From Chromatiales bacterium (GTDB lineage Bacteria > Pseudomonadota > Gammaproteobacteria > Chromatiales > Chromatiaceae), in the NCBI GenBank assembly GCA_028280505.1, contig JANQLO010000005.1, positions 1-64,000 of the forward strand: a DNA stretch of 64,000 bases, in the 5' to 3' direction. The position numbers were made by a program, and so were the translations under genes. Position 1 is the first letter of the stretch. Each line of letters opens with the position of its first letter. Shown here one piece after another: positions 1-10,000 of this stretch. The notes beneath the pieces are model-generated. The model had not been told where the DNA came from. It was given only the letters and a program-made list of their open reading frames with translations, and searched no databases.

Positions 1-166
1 AAACATTCGTACAACGATTTGCGCTCAATGGTGCGGATACCCTTTGTCCTATTCGGTTTTGTGAAAGATCCGGCGTCGCGTCTCGACCGACGATGTGCGG
101 GGAGGCGCAAGTGTCGTGAGAGGCAGGACGCCTGAAGTCATCCTTCGTGCAACATGCGGGCTAGCG
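1..166 (-). repeat. TIR element copy A, cut by the window edge
   Basis: Read on the minus strand, this stretch matches the element at 16783-17320. It starts with the inverted-repeat end (142-164, core TTGCACGAAGG), continues through the 'CTTCAGGC / CCTGCCTCTC / ACGACACTTGCGC' segment and 'TCTTTCACAAAACCGAATAG', and runs to the window edge, where about 57 bp would be missing. Compared with copy B it lacks a 152-bp internal segment and the nested MITE. It has no coding capacity and lies directly after the phoH stop codon. It is probably a non-autonomous transposon or intergenic repeat family. Confidence 0.8.
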
Positions 167-170
167 CTGA

Positions 171-1598
171 TTAAAGCGTCTCGGATGCGAAATCGGCGAG
201 CCGCGACCGTTCACCGCGCAACAGGGTGATATGACCGCCGTGCGGCCAGTCTTTGAACCGGTCGACGACATAGGTCAGGCCCGAAGTCGTTTCGGTTAGA
301 TAAGGCGTGTCGATCTGCGCCACGTTACCGAGGCAAACGATTTTTGTACCGGGTCCGGCACGTGTGATTAAAGTCTTCATCTGCTTCGGCGTCAGATTCT
401 GCGCCTCATCGAGAATGATGTATTTGTTGAGAAAGGTTCGTCCGCGCATGAAGTTCAGCGAATGGATGCGGATGCGAGAGCGTAGCAGATCATCAGTGGC
501 CGCTCGGCCCCATTGGCCGCCTTCGGTCTGAGTCAGTACCTCGAGGTTGTCCATCAGCGCGCCCATCCAAGGGGTCATCTTTTCCTCTTCGGTGCCGGGG
601 AGGAAACCGATATCTTCCCCTACCGGCACAGTGACCCGGGTCATGACGATTTCGCGAAAACGGTTTTGATCGAGGACTTGGGCCAGTCCGGCCGCGAGCG
701 CCAGCAAGGTCTTGCCGGTACCTGCGGTACCCAGCAGAGAAACGAAATCAATGTCGGGATCCATCAGCAGATTCAGGGCGAAGTTTTGCTCACGATTACG
801 TGCGCTGATACCCCAGACGGCATGTTTGGAGGACCGGTAGTCGTTGACCACTTCGATGATGGCGTGCTCGTCTTCCTTTTTGCGCACGATGGCTTCGAAC
901 GGCTGGTCGCCATCCATATACAAACACTGATTGACGTACCAGCCGTCAGTGTCCGGGCCGGTGACCTTGTAGTAGGTGTGGCCGTCTTCCTGCCAAGAAT
1001 CGACGTCTTTGCTGTGGGTGTTCCAAAAACCGGTCGGCAGTTCGAATTCACCCGTGTAGAGCAGATTGACGTCGTCAAGGACCTGGTCGTTGTGGTAATC
1101 CTCGGTGTGGATGCCGATGATCGACGCCTTGATCCTCAGATTGATGTCTTTCGATACCAGGGTTATGTGGCGCTGTGGTGCCATTTCGGCCAAGGCCAGG
1201 GTCGTGCCGAGGATGTTGTTGTCGGGAATATTGCCCGGCAGCGTCGGCGGCAGCTCTTTAGGTTGTAGCTGGGTCTGGAAAAACAGGTGGCCGCAATTGC
1301 TGCCGTTGTCGTTGCCATTACTGCCGTTACGCATTTTGGCCGAGCAGGGCAGCGGTAGGCCGGAATCGATGTCCTGCTTGGATGCACTACTCATCAACTC
1401 GTCAAGGAAACGGCTTACCTGACGAACATTGCGCGCGACCTCCGATGTGCCTTTCTTGGCCCTGTCGAGCTCTTCGAGCACGACCATGGGCAAAAAGATG
1501 TCGTGTTCGGCGAAACGGAAGATCGAGGAGGGGTCGTGCATCAGCACATTGGTGTCGAGGACGAAAAGCTTTTTATCTTGGCGCGATTTGATGCCCAT
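171..1598 (-). CDS. phoH: PhoH family protein with PIN domain (YlaK type)
   Basis: The 475-residue protein joins an N-terminal PIN-like ribonuclease domain (FVLDTNVLMHDP near residues 12-23, acidic residues D15 and later DIN) to a C-terminal PhoH ATPase domain with Walker A GTAGTGKT (290-297) and Walker B IILDEAQNLTP near residue 400. This PIN-PhoH architecture is known for RNA helicase/RNase activity in related families. The start at 1598 is chosen because MGIKSRQDKKLFVLD begins the domain and GGAG lies just upstream; a longer in-frame reading to 1811 would overlap bcp. An unusual Asn/Gly-rich stretch occupies residues 89-103. It lies 35 bp downstream of bcp on the same strand, so co-transcription is likely. 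Confidence 0.92.
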   Translation of the reverse strand: MGIKSRQDKKLFVLDTNVLMHDPSSIFRFAEHDIFLPMVVLEELDRAKKGTSEVARNVRQVSRFLDELMSSASKQDIDSGLPLPCSAKMRNGSNGNDNGSNCGHLFFQTQLQPKELPPTLPGNIPDNNILGTTLALAEMAPQRHITLVSKDINLRIKASIIGIHTEDYHNDQVLDDVNLLYTGEFELPTGFWNTHSKDVDSWQEDGHTYYKVTGPDTDGWYVNQCLYMDGDQPFEAIVRKKEDEHAIIEVVNDYRSSKHAVWGISARNREQNFALNLLMDPDIDFVSLLGTAGTGKTLLALAAGLAQVLDQNRFREIVMTRVTVPVGEDIGFLPGTEEEKMTPWMGALMDNLEVLTQTEGGQWGRAATDDLLRSRIRIHSLNFMRGRTFLNKYIILDEAQNLTPKQMKTLITRAGPGTKIVCLGNVAQIDTPYLTETTSGLTYVVDRFKDWPHGGHITLLRGERSRLADFASETL

Positions 1599-1633
1599 GG
1601 TGCTCCGGAGGGTAACAGACGGTGGTCGGCTGA

Positions 1634-2107
1634 TTACTTGTTCAGTGCTTTGACGGCTTCGAGAACTTCGTCGACATGATCTTTGACCTTGACGCCACGC
1701 CATGCCTGCCGCAGCACGCCGTCGGCATCGATCAAGAAGGTGCTGCGTTCGATGCCGCGTACCTGCTTGCCGTACATGTTCTTCATTTTCATGACGCCGA
1801 AGGCCGTGCACAATGCTTCGTCCTTGTCGGCAACCAAGTCGAATGGAAAACCTTGCTTCGCCTTGAAGTTCTCCTGGGCTTTGAGGCTGTCACGCGACGC
1901 GCCGAGGATGACGCAAGACTGCCGCCGGAACTTTGCGATCGCGGCAGTAAAGTCCAGGCCTTCCTGCGTGCAGCCGGGTGTGCTTGCTTTGGGATAGAAA
2001 TACAGCACCAGCGGTTTGCCGCGGTAATCTGCCAAATTGGCCTGGCGATCGCCGGTGAGATGCAAATCGACCTTGGGTGCCTTCTTGCCGATCGCGGGGG
2101 TACTCAT
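1634..2107 (-). CDS. bcp: Thioredoxin-dependent thiol peroxidase (Bcp/PrxQ)
   Basis: This 157-residue atypical peroxiredoxin reduces hydrogen peroxide and alkyl hydroperoxides in the cytoplasm. The peroxidatic motif TPGCT carries C46 after the typical VLYFYPKAST strand. The resolving cysteine found five residues later in E. coli Bcp is absent here (C46-TQEG-L), so this is a one-Cys version or uses another thiol; C64 and C100 are other cysteines. It follows gcvR by 14 bp on the same strand, as in E. coli (gcvR-bcp). The family call is secure. Confidence 0.95.
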   Translation of the reverse strand: MSTPAIGKKAPKVDLHLTGDRQANLADYRGKPLVLYFYPKASTPGCTQEGLDFTAAIAKFRRQSCVILGASRDSLKAQENFKAKQGFPFDLVADKDEALCTAFGVMKMKNMYGKQVRGIERSTFLIDADGVLRQAWRGVKVKDHVDEVLEAVKALNK

Positions 2108-2121
2108 GTCGGGGTCTCCTA

Positions 2122-2661
2122 TCAGCCCTTGATGGGTTCGAGCACGGCGTCGAGGTTCATGCTGTCACAGAAGTCCATGAATTCGTCGCGCAGTGCGGCG
2201 ATGTGTATATCGGCCGGAATGCCGATGCTCATGCGTACCGAGAACATGGGGGTGCCGGTGTGCGCGGCGGCGTAGCTGCTGGTGGTCATGTCCTCGATAT
2301 TGATTTTCTTATCCGAGAAGAAACTGGCGAGACTGTATACGATGCCCGGGTGATCGAGCGCAACGACATCCACGCCGTAGGGCAGTAAATTGCCTTCGGG
2401 GCTGCGCTCCTCCGTGCGTTTGGTAATGATGACAAGCCCCAGTCGCTCTTGTAGGTCGGGCACCTGGTCTTCCAGCTTGGCCAGCAGATTCCAAGGCCCT
2501 TCGACCATCAAAAGGATCGCGAATTCGCCGCCCAGTACGGTCATGCGGCTGTCGGTGATATTGCAATCGAGCTCGTAGATCGCTTTGGACAACTGATTGA
2601 CGATGCCGGGCTGGTCCTTGCCCAGAGCCGAGATGACGAGATGATTGTTTTTTGCTGGCAT
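2122..2661 (-). CDS. gcvR: Glycine cleavage system transcriptional repressor GcvR (tandem ACT)
   Basis: This is a 179-residue protein of two ACT domains: residues 6-75 (HLVISALGKDQPGIVNQL) and about 92-175 (VDVVALDHPGIVYSL). In E. coli GcvR binds glycine and modulates GcvA, repressing the gcv operon. Length, the DxPGIV motifs in both halves and the neighbourhood (bcp downstream, dapA nearby and divergent) all match GcvR. No gcvTHP genes are in this window. The family call is strong; that the target is gcv is inferred from E. coli. Confidence 0.88.
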   Translation of the reverse strand: MPAKNNHLVISALGKDQPGIVNQLSKAIYELDCNITDSRMTVLGGEFAILLMVEGPWNLLAKLEDQVPDLQERLGLVIITKRTEERSPEGNLLPYGVDVVALDHPGIVYSLASFFSDKKINIEDMTTSSYAAAHTGTPMFSVRMSIGIPADIHIAALRDEFMDFCDSMNLDAVLEPIKG

Positions 2662-2818
2662 GGGGGACGGCCGAAGGGTGCTGGATATGCTCAGAGTGTA
2701 CTGCGCGGATTGGCGCTTGTCTCGCCGGCTTGGTGTCGTGATGGTTTGATGACGTCAGCGCTGTCTGGTATGCGTCGAAAGCGAGTTCCGCCCGTAGGGC
2801 ACGATGATGTGTACCGCT

Positions 2819-3910
2819 TCAATCGTCGTCGATCGTCGCGGCACGTAGTGCTTCAGCGGCCAATTCGGGACTGACCGTGCTCACGAACAGACCGGAGCCC
2901 AGTTCGAAACCGGTAGGGATGCTGGTACGTGGACAGATTTCCAGATGCCAGTGGTAGCTCGCGTCGCAATGATCGTACTCGCTGCCGTGGGGCATCGAGT
3001 GCAGGAAGAAATTGTACTGAACGCCGCCGACGACCTTGTCCAGTCTTGCCATCGTTCGACGCAGCACGCGGGCGAAGTCGACCAGGTCCTCGCGTGTTGC
3101 CTTGAGGAAGTCCGCCTGGTGTTGCAGCGGCAGGATGTGGATTTCCCATTCGAAACGGCTGGCGAAGGGTTTGATCGCGACGAAACGTGTGCCGCGTTCG
3201 ACCACGTACTGGCCTACGCTGATCTTGCGCCGGATCTGGCCGGATTCGCGATCGTAAATGGTCGCTTCGAAGGTGAGCGCTTCGTCGATCAGCGAGCAGA
3301 AAACGCAATGGCCGAACTTGCTGTGATACTCGCGGCTGTGCCGCACCTCGTTTTGGACGTTTTCCGGCACCACCGGTGTCGCGATGATCTGACTGTGGGT
3401 GTGGGGGATGCTGGCACCTGCGGCCGCACCGAAGTTTTTGAAGATGAGTACATATTTGAGCCGGCTGTCCGAGGCGTACAATTCGGCCATGCGTTGCTGG
3501 TAAACCGAGAACAGGTTGGCTAGATGTTCGCGCCCCATCTCGTGCAGGGCGATCCCGTGATTGGGGTTGTCGATGACCACCTCATGGCGACCGTAGCCAT
3601 CAATGACCTGCTGTAGGCCGAATGCGATATTGGTTTGTGCACGGTCGTCGCCGAGCACGGGGTAAAGATTGGGTACGATCCGGATGTCCCAGTCCCGGCT
3701 ATCCGGGTAGCTTTTGATTTCGGGGGGGGTGCGTTCTTCGTTACCCCGGCAGAACGGGCACGTGTCGACCACGGCCCGGGTATCGCGCTCGACGCGCTCT
3801 TCCGCCTTTTTGGGCCGCATGCCGCGTGCGGTCGCAACCAGGACCGATTCGGTCGGAACGATGGGATTGATCCTGATTTCTCGGATGTTGTCGCCTTCAG
3901 CGTCGCTCAT
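2819..3910 (-). CDS. galT: Galactose-1-phosphate uridylyltransferase family protein
   Basis: The 363-residue protein belongs to the HIT-superfamily GalT group. It has an N-terminal zinc-type CPFC (51-54) followed by GNEERTPPEI, an FKNFGAAAGAS segment and the nucleotidyl-transfer motif IPHTHSQ, equivalent to the HPHxQ of GalT, then a C-terminal half with WHLEICPR. GalT exchanges UMP between UDP-glucose and galactose-1-phosphate. Some members of this family prefer other sugar phosphates, and no other Leloir gene is next to it, so the substrate is not certain. It sits between gcvR and dapA, which are adjacent in E. coli. Confidence 0.82.
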   Translation of the reverse strand: MSDAEGDNIREIRINPIVPTESVLVATARGMRPKKAEERVERDTRAVVDTCPFCRGNEERTPPEIKSYPDSRDWDIRIVPNLYPVLGDDRAQTNIAFGLQQVIDGYGRHEVVIDNPNHGIALHEMGREHLANLFSVYQQRMAELYASDSRLKYVLIFKNFGAAAGASIPHTHSQIIATPVVPENVQNEVRHSREYHSKFGHCVFCSLIDEALTFEATIYDRESGQIRRKISVGQYVVERGTRFVAIKPFASRFEWEIHILPLQHQADFLKATREDLVDFARVLRRTMARLDKVVGGVQYNFFLHSMPHGSEYDHCDASYHWHLEICPRTSIPTGFELGSGLFVSTVSPELAAEALRAATIDDD

Positions 3911-4082
3911 GGTCGGTTTCCCACTGTGCTTCTCAGCAAAGTTCTACTGGCAGCCGGGGTTTGGCTCAAGCTGACCGTTTTAATGGGGGCATCGAATCGC
4001 AGGGGCGTAAAATGATCGGTCCCTGGTGCCTGGCAACGCCGCAGGATAAAATGCGCGGCTTGAACCCTAGCGGAGCCAGTAG

Positions 4083-4958
4083 ATGATTCAGGGCAGTCTG
4101 GTCGCCATCGTGACCCCCATGCGTGCCGACGGTGGCGTCGACCGTGAGGCCTTCCGGCGCCTGATCGATTGGCATGTCGCGCAGGGAACCGATGCCATCA
4201 TTGCGGTTGGCACCACCGGCGAGTCCGCGACGCTGGATGAGCAAGAACATTGCGATGTCATCGCGTTGGCGGTCGAACACGCCTCAGGCCGTATCCCGGT
4301 GATCGCCGGTACCGGCGCCAATTCGACCAGCGAGGCGATTTCGCTGACTTCCTGTGCACGCGATGCCGGGGCCGATGCTTGTCTGCTGGTCACGCCCTAT
4401 TACAACAAACCGACGCAGGAAGGTCTGTACCAACACCACAAAGCGGTTGCCGAGGCTGTCCCGATACCCCAGATCCTGTACAACGTTCCGGGCCGCACAG
4501 CGGTCGATATGTTGCCCGAGACGGTGGCCAGGATTGCCGAGATCGACAACGTTATCGGGGTCAAGGAGGCCACGGGGCAGTTGGATCGTATCACGCGTCT
4601 ACGCAACCTGGCCGGGCCCGATTTCGCGATCTACAGCGGCGATGATGCGACCGCGCGCGAGGCCATTTTGCTGGGCGCGAACGGCGATATCTCGGTTACC
4701 GCGAACATTGCACCGGCGGCGATGCACGAAATGTGTGCTGCGGCACTGGCCGGCGATGCGGCCAAGGCCGAAGAGATCGATGGCCGGCTGGCCGGTTTGC
4801 ATCGCGATCTGTTCCTCGAGGCCAATCCGATCCCCGTCAAGTGGGCCTTGGCTGAAATGGGCCATGTCGACAAAGGCATTCGCCTGCCGTTGACCTGGTT
4901 TTCGGCAGAATTTCACAGTCAGCTGCGCAGCGCCATGCAGCAGGCCGGCATAATCTGA
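4083..4958 (+). CDS. dapA: 4-hydroxy-tetrahydrodipicolinate synthase
   Basis: This 291-residue TIM-barrel enzyme condenses pyruvate with aspartate semialdehyde, the first committed step of the lysine/diaminopimelate branch. Catalytic residues are all present at E. coli numbering: T44 and T45 in GTTGES, Y133 and R138 in YNVPGRT, and the Schiff-base lysine K161 in GVKEATG. It is followed after 56 bp by bamC, the same order as dapA-nlpB in E. coli, which supports co-transcription. Confidence 0.98.
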   Translation: MIQGSLVAIVTPMRADGGVDREAFRRLIDWHVAQGTDAIIAVGTTGESATLDEQEHCDVIALAVEHASGRIPVIAGTGANSTSEAISLTSCARDAGADACLLVTPYYNKPTQEGLYQHHKAVAEAVPIPQILYNVPGRTAVDMLPETVARIAEIDNVIGVKEATGQLDRITRLRNLAGPDFAIYSGDDATAREAILLGANGDISVTANIAPAAMHEMCAAALAGDAAKAEEIDGRLAGLHRDLFLEANPIPVKWALAEMGHVDKGIRLPLTWFSAEFHSQLRSAMQQAGII

Positions 4959-5014
4959 ACGTCAATCTACGGTCCGCTGAATCAAGTCGGCGGTCTGCGG
5001 GAATTTCTTTATTT

Positions 5015-6181
5015 ATGATGCAGAAGCCTTTTCGTTACTTTCTTTTGGCCCTGACCGTGCCCGGTCTCGTCGCTTGCGGTAGTTTTAACGTCGATGATGT
5101 CCTGCCGGACAAAAGGGTCGAGTACAAGCGTGAGCGCCAGGCGGAAGTGAACCTCGAGATACCACCCGATCTCACGTCCGATCGGATCAATGACCGTATG
5201 GCGGTCCCGGATAATTTGGGTGGCGTTTCCACCAGCTATTCCGAGTATGTCACCGATCGCCAGTTACGTGGTGCTGACGGTAGCCAAACGCGCGCGGTCG
5301 CCGGCAGTGTGCTGCCGGAGCTCAGTGACATCGAGGTAATGCGTGACGGTGATGTACGCTGGCTACGGGTTGGTGCGCCGGTCGAGGACGTATGGCAGCG
5401 TGTGATCGATTTTTGGCAGGAAAATGGCATTCTGATGGTGGAGCAGGACCCGACGGTCGGTATCATGCGCACTTCCTGGCTGGAAAACCGTGCCGACATT
5501 GGCCGCGATTTTATTACCGACTCCATCCGGCGTGTGTTAGACGGTCTTTATGAGGCAGGTACCCGCGATCAATATCGTATCCGCTTGGAACGTACCAGAC
5601 AGGACGGCACCGAGCTTTATCTCACCCATTTCGGTATGGAAGAACAGGTGATTCAGGGAACGGGGGGCACGATCGAGCGTACCGTCTGGGTGCCGCGCGA
5701 GCGCGATCCCGAGCTTGAGGTCGAGATGTTACGGCGTCTGATGAATTATCTCGGTGCCGCCGACGAGCGCGCGCGCGTTCAGCTTGCGGCGCGCGGACAG
5801 CGCGCGGAGGCCCGTTCGGAGCTGATCAACACGCGTGCCGGTACCGAGCTGCGAATCGAGGAACAGTTCAGCCGTGCCTGGCGCCTTGTCGGTCTGGCGC
5901 TTGACCGGGTCGGTTTCGCGGTCGAGGATCGCGACCGTTCGGCCGGTATCTACTATGTCCGCTACAACGACCCGTCGAAAGAGGATGCGGACAAGGGATG
6001 GCTGTCGAGTTTGGCCTTCTGGCGTAGCGATGACGATATCGACAAGGTCAACCGTTACCAGGTCAAGGTCCTGGGTGAGCCGGGTCTGACCGTGGTGAGT
6101 GTTGGTGACGAACAGGGGGAACCAGACAATTCTCCCACCGCGCTTCGCATTCTTACGTTGTTGAAAGAGCAGATCCGCTGA
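5015..6181 (+). CDS. bamC: Outer membrane protein assembly factor BamC (lipoprotein)
   Basis: This 388-residue lipoprotein has a signal peptide and lipobox LVA-C21. The N-terminal part contains the family's conserved PDKRVEYK and IPPDLTS segments that in E. coli BamC bind BamD, followed by two helix-grip domains (roughly 110-240 and 275-385). It acts at the periplasmic face of the outer membrane in the BAM complex. Length is slightly above E. coli BamC (344). The dapA neighbour is conserved across gammaproteobacteria. Two consecutive ATG codons make the exact start ambiguous by one residue. Confidence 0.93.
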   Translation: MMQKPFRYFLLALTVPGLVACGSFNVDDVLPDKRVEYKRERQAEVNLEIPPDLTSDRINDRMAVPDNLGGVSTSYSEYVTDRQLRGADGSQTRAVAGSVLPELSDIEVMRDGDVRWLRVGAPVEDVWQRVIDFWQENGILMVEQDPTVGIMRTSWLENRADIGRDFITDSIRRVLDGLYEAGTRDQYRIRLERTRQDGTELYLTHFGMEEQVIQGTGGTIERTVWVPRERDPELEVEMLRRLMNYLGAADERARVQLAARGQRAEARSELINTRAGTELRIEEQFSRAWRLVGLALDRVGFAVEDRDRSAGIYYVRYNDPSKEDADKGWLSSLAFWRSDDDIDKVNRYQVKVLGEPGLTVVSVGDEQGEPDNSPTALRILTLLKEQIR

Positions 6182-6187
6182 TCGTCG

Positions 6188-6961
6188 ATGGGGTTTCGTT
6201 TCGCCTCGCTGGGTAGCGGCAGCCGTGGCAATGCAACCCTGATCGAAGCCGGTAATACGCGAGTTGTCGTCGATTGCGGCTTCGCCGCACGTGAATTCGC
6301 GGTGCGTTGTACCGTGCTCGGTATCGATCCCGCCGGTCTTGACGCCATTCTGGTGACGCACGAGCATGGCGATCATATTCGTGGTGTGGGTGCGGTCGCG
6401 CGGCGATACGGGTTACCGGTCTGGATGTCGCGGGGCACCTGGCAGGCAACGAGTTTTGGCCGTATCGATCAGCTCCATCTCTTCGCGGGGCATGCGGGTA
6501 GCTTTCAGCTCGGTGATTTGGTGATCGAGCCCGTTCCGGTGCCACATGATGCGCGTGAGCCGATCCAGTTCGTATTCGGCCACGGTGGCCTGCGTTTCGG
6601 ACTCTTGACCGATTTGGGTAGCATTACCCCGCGTGTCGTCGCGGCCTACGACGGTGTCGATGCGTTGTTGTTGGAGTGCAATCACGACGCCGAGATGTTG
6701 GCTGCCGGGCCTTATCCTCCCAGTCTGCAGGCACGGGTGGGCGGGCTTTACGGCCATTTGGGTAATCATCAGGCGGCCGATCTTCTGGGTCGTATCGATC
6801 ACCAACGCCTATGTCATCTGGTGGCTGGCCATCTCAGCGAAAAGAACAATTCGCCCGAATTGGCGGGGACCGCGTTGATCGGCGTGTCGGACGCTTTGAG
6901 CGAGCGACTCAGCCTGCTGGTTCAGGACCGGGCTAGCGATTGGTTTGCGATAGACGCCTGA
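6188..6961 (+). CDS. Metallo-beta-lactamase-fold hydrolase (YycJ/VicX-like)
   Basis: This 257-residue protein opens with [16 protein letters not shown] and carries the metal-binding motif THEHGDH (57-63), followed by further His/Asp residues (PVPHDA, LLTDLG, ECNHD). These features are typical of the YycJ/VicX-like MBL subgroup, which includes exonuclease-like proteins. It starts 6 bp after bamC and ends 62 bp before purL, so it is probably part of the dapA-bamC transcript. The physiological substrate is not evident. Confidence 0.85.
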   Translation: MGFRFASLGSGSRGNATLIEAGNTRVVVDCGFAAREFAVRCTVLGIDPAGLDAILVTHEHGDHIRGVGAVARRYGLPVWMSRGTWQATSFGRIDQLHLFAGHAGSFQLGDLVIEPVPVPHDAREPIQFVFGHGGLRFGLLTDLGSITPRVVAAYDGVDALLLECNHDAEMLAAGPYPPSLQARVGGLYGHLGNHQAADLLGRIDHQRLCHLVAGHLSEKNNSPELAGTALIGVSDALSERLSLLVQDRASDWFAIDA

Positions 6962-7023
6962 CGCCGTCTGCGTTGCTGCCATATAATTCAACGCTTCCCA
7001 TCAGCCTTTCTCTTGGGGTTTTC

Positions 7024-10000
7024 ATGCTGACACTGCGCGGTGCGCCCGCACTCTCCGATTTTCGGCTTACAAAACTGCAAAACCGCTGGCGGCCGTCGAT
7101 CGGTGAGGTCTCGGTTACAACCGCTTTTGTCCATTTCGCAGATATCGATGGCGAGTTGGACGAGACCGATGGCGATATCCTGAGGCGTTTGCTGGATTAC
7201 GGGCCGGCGCATGGGGATTTAAATCCCGCAGGCCGACTGTTCCTGGTTGGCCCTCGCCCCGGGACGATTTCACCCTGGTCCACCAAGGCGACCGACATTG
7301 CACACAACTGTGGTCTTGATCGGGTGCGGCGTATCGAGCGCGGCATTGCCTATTGGATTGGCGGTACCTTCGATACGGGTGCGACCGATGAGATCCGGGC
7401 ACAGATTCACGATCGCATGACCGAGGTCGTGCTGGACGAGTTTCAGCAGGCCGAGGTGCTGTTCCGTCAGGCCCGGCCGCTTCCGTTCACTCAAGTGGAC
7501 GTGCTAGAGGGTGGGCGACCGGCATTGCTCGCGGCGAATAGCGAACTGGGTTTGGCGCTGTCGGACGATGAGATCGATTACCTGGTCGAGAGTTTCACCG
7601 CCCTGGCACGCAATCCGAGCGATGTCGAACTCATGATGTTCGCGCAGGCCAATTCAGAGCATTGTCGACACAAGATATTCAATGCCGAGTGGACCATCGA
7701 TGGCGATGCTCAGGCGCACTCTTTGTTCGCGATGATCCGCAACACGACTGAGCAATCGCCCGGTGATGTGCTATCGGCTTACAAGGACAATGCCGCGGTG
7801 ATTCGCGGTGCGGCCGGCTACCGTTTTTATCCCAATCCGCAGAATGGGGTTTACGGTCGGCATGATGAGGACATCCATATCCTTATGAAGGTCGAGACCC
7901 ACAATCATCCGACCGCGATTTCGCCCGATCCGGGTGCGGCGACCGGATCAGGTGGCGAGATTCGCGATGAGGGCGCAACCGGGATCGGTGCCAAGCCAAA
8001 GGCCGGCTTGTGCGGTTTTTCCGTTTCGAATCTACGGATTCCTGATGCCCGACAACCTTGGGAAACGGATTTCGGCAAACCCGGGCGGATCGTCAGCGCG
8101 CTCGATATCATGCTTGAAGGACCCATCGGCGCGGCGGCATTCAACAACGAATTCGGTCGTCCGAACCTGCTGGGCTATTTCCGTACTTTTGAAGAAAGTG
8201 TGCCCGCAGCTGATGGTGATGAGTTGCGTGGCTATCACAAGCCGGTCATGTTGGCGGGCGGTTTGGGTAACATCCGTGCCGCGCACGTCGAGAAAAAACC
8301 GTTCCCGGCGAACACACCGCTGATTGTGCTCGGTGGTCCGGCGATGTTGATCGGATTAGGCGGCGGTGCGGCCTCGTCGATGGCCTCGGGTACCTCGGCC
8401 GAAGATTTGGATTTCGCGTCGGTGCAGCGTGCCAACCCCGAGATGCAACGTCGCTGTCAGGAGGTGATCGATCGTTGTTGGCAGCGGGGCGATGATAGTC
8501 CGATTCTGTTCATTCATGACGTCGGTGCGGGAGGGCTGTCGAACGCCTTGCCGGAGCTCGTACACGATGCGTCGCGTGGCGGACGGTTTGAATTGCGCGA
8601 CGTACCGAACGACGACCCCGGTATGTCGCCGATGGAGATCTGGTGTAACGAAGCACAGGAGCGCTACGTGCTGGCGGTCGCGCGTGAGCGACTGGCCGAG
8701 TTCGAGGCGATCTGCGCACGCGAGCGCTGCCCCTATGCGGTCGTGGGGAAGGCCCTGGACGAGCAGCGTCTGGAACTCGGCGATCGTCACTTCGATACAC
8801 GGCCGATCGATATGCCGATGTCGCTATTGTTCGGTAAACCGCCGCGCATGCAGCGTGATGTGGTGCGGGTGCAACCCGCATTGCAGGCGCTCGAGCTCGA
8901 TGGCGTCTCGGTAGAACAGGCGGTCGAACGCGTGCTGCGCCTACCCGGCGTCGCCAACAAGACTTTTCTGATCAGCATTGGCGATCGTAGCATCACCGGC
9001 ATGGTTGCCCGCGATCAAATGGTTGGGCCCTGGCAGGTGCCGGTGGCGGATTGCGCGGTTACCGTGGCGGATTACGACGGTTACTGCGGTGAGGCCATGA
9101 GCATGGGCGAACGCACGCCGCTCGCGTTATTGGATGCCGCGGCGTCCGGGCGCATGGCGGTTGGTGAGGCGTTGACCAATCTGGCGGCGGCATCGATCGA
9201 TGCATTGGGTGATATCAAACTGTCGGCGAACTGGATGGCGGCGGCCGGCCATGCGGGTGAGGACGCAAGACTCTACGAAACGGTCAGGGCAGTCGGTATG
9301 GAACTCTGTCCCGCGCTGGGTATTGCCATACCGGTCGGCAAGGATTCGATGTCGATGAAGACGGTGTGGGAACACGAGAGCGAGCGACGGGAGATGACTG
9401 CACCGCTATCGTTGATCGTATCCGCCTTTGCTCCAGTCGCCGATGTACGACTGACCTTGACCCCACAATTGCGTACCGACCAAGGCGATACGGATCTGGT
9501 GCTGATCGATCTCGGCCTGGGCAACAATCGGCTCGGCGGCAGCGCGCTGGCCCAAGTCTATAAACAGATTGGCGATCGTTCGCCGGATATCGAACAGCCG
9601 AAGCTGCTGAAGGCGTTTTTCGGTACGCTCCAGGAACTGAATCGCGATCGTCTGATCCTGGCTTATCACGATCGTTCCGATGGCGGATTGTTTACGACCT
9701 TATGTGAAATGGCCTTTGCCGGCCGTTGCGGATTGGACATCGATCTGGCCGGTCTGGCGAAAGACGATCTCGCCGTGTTGTTCAACGAGGAACTGGGTGC
9801 AGTCTTGCAAGTCAGGCACAGTGATAGTGACGATGTGCTCTGCAGTCTCGAGCGCGCCGGTCTCGGCGACTGTTGCCAATTGATCGGTACGGTTAGCGAG
9901 GATGGCGACATCGTCATTCGGCACGGTGCACGCGAGGTCTACCGTGGTCAACGGATCGCGTTGCAACAGGCTTGGTCGGAGACGACGTTGCGAATGCAAA

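Noticed and set aside
513..1268. 251-codon plus-strand frame across phoH
   Set aside because: It is antisense to a clear PhoH gene and has no recognisable domain.
1599..1811. Longer N-terminus of the PhoH frame
   Set aside because: The extra 71 residues are Arg-rich, overlap bcp and precede the conserved PIN start at 1598, which has its own GGAG box.
6940..7023. 28-residue N-terminal extension of purL
   Set aside because: It overlaps the MBL gene and lacks similarity to PurL, whose family start is [11 protein letters not shown].
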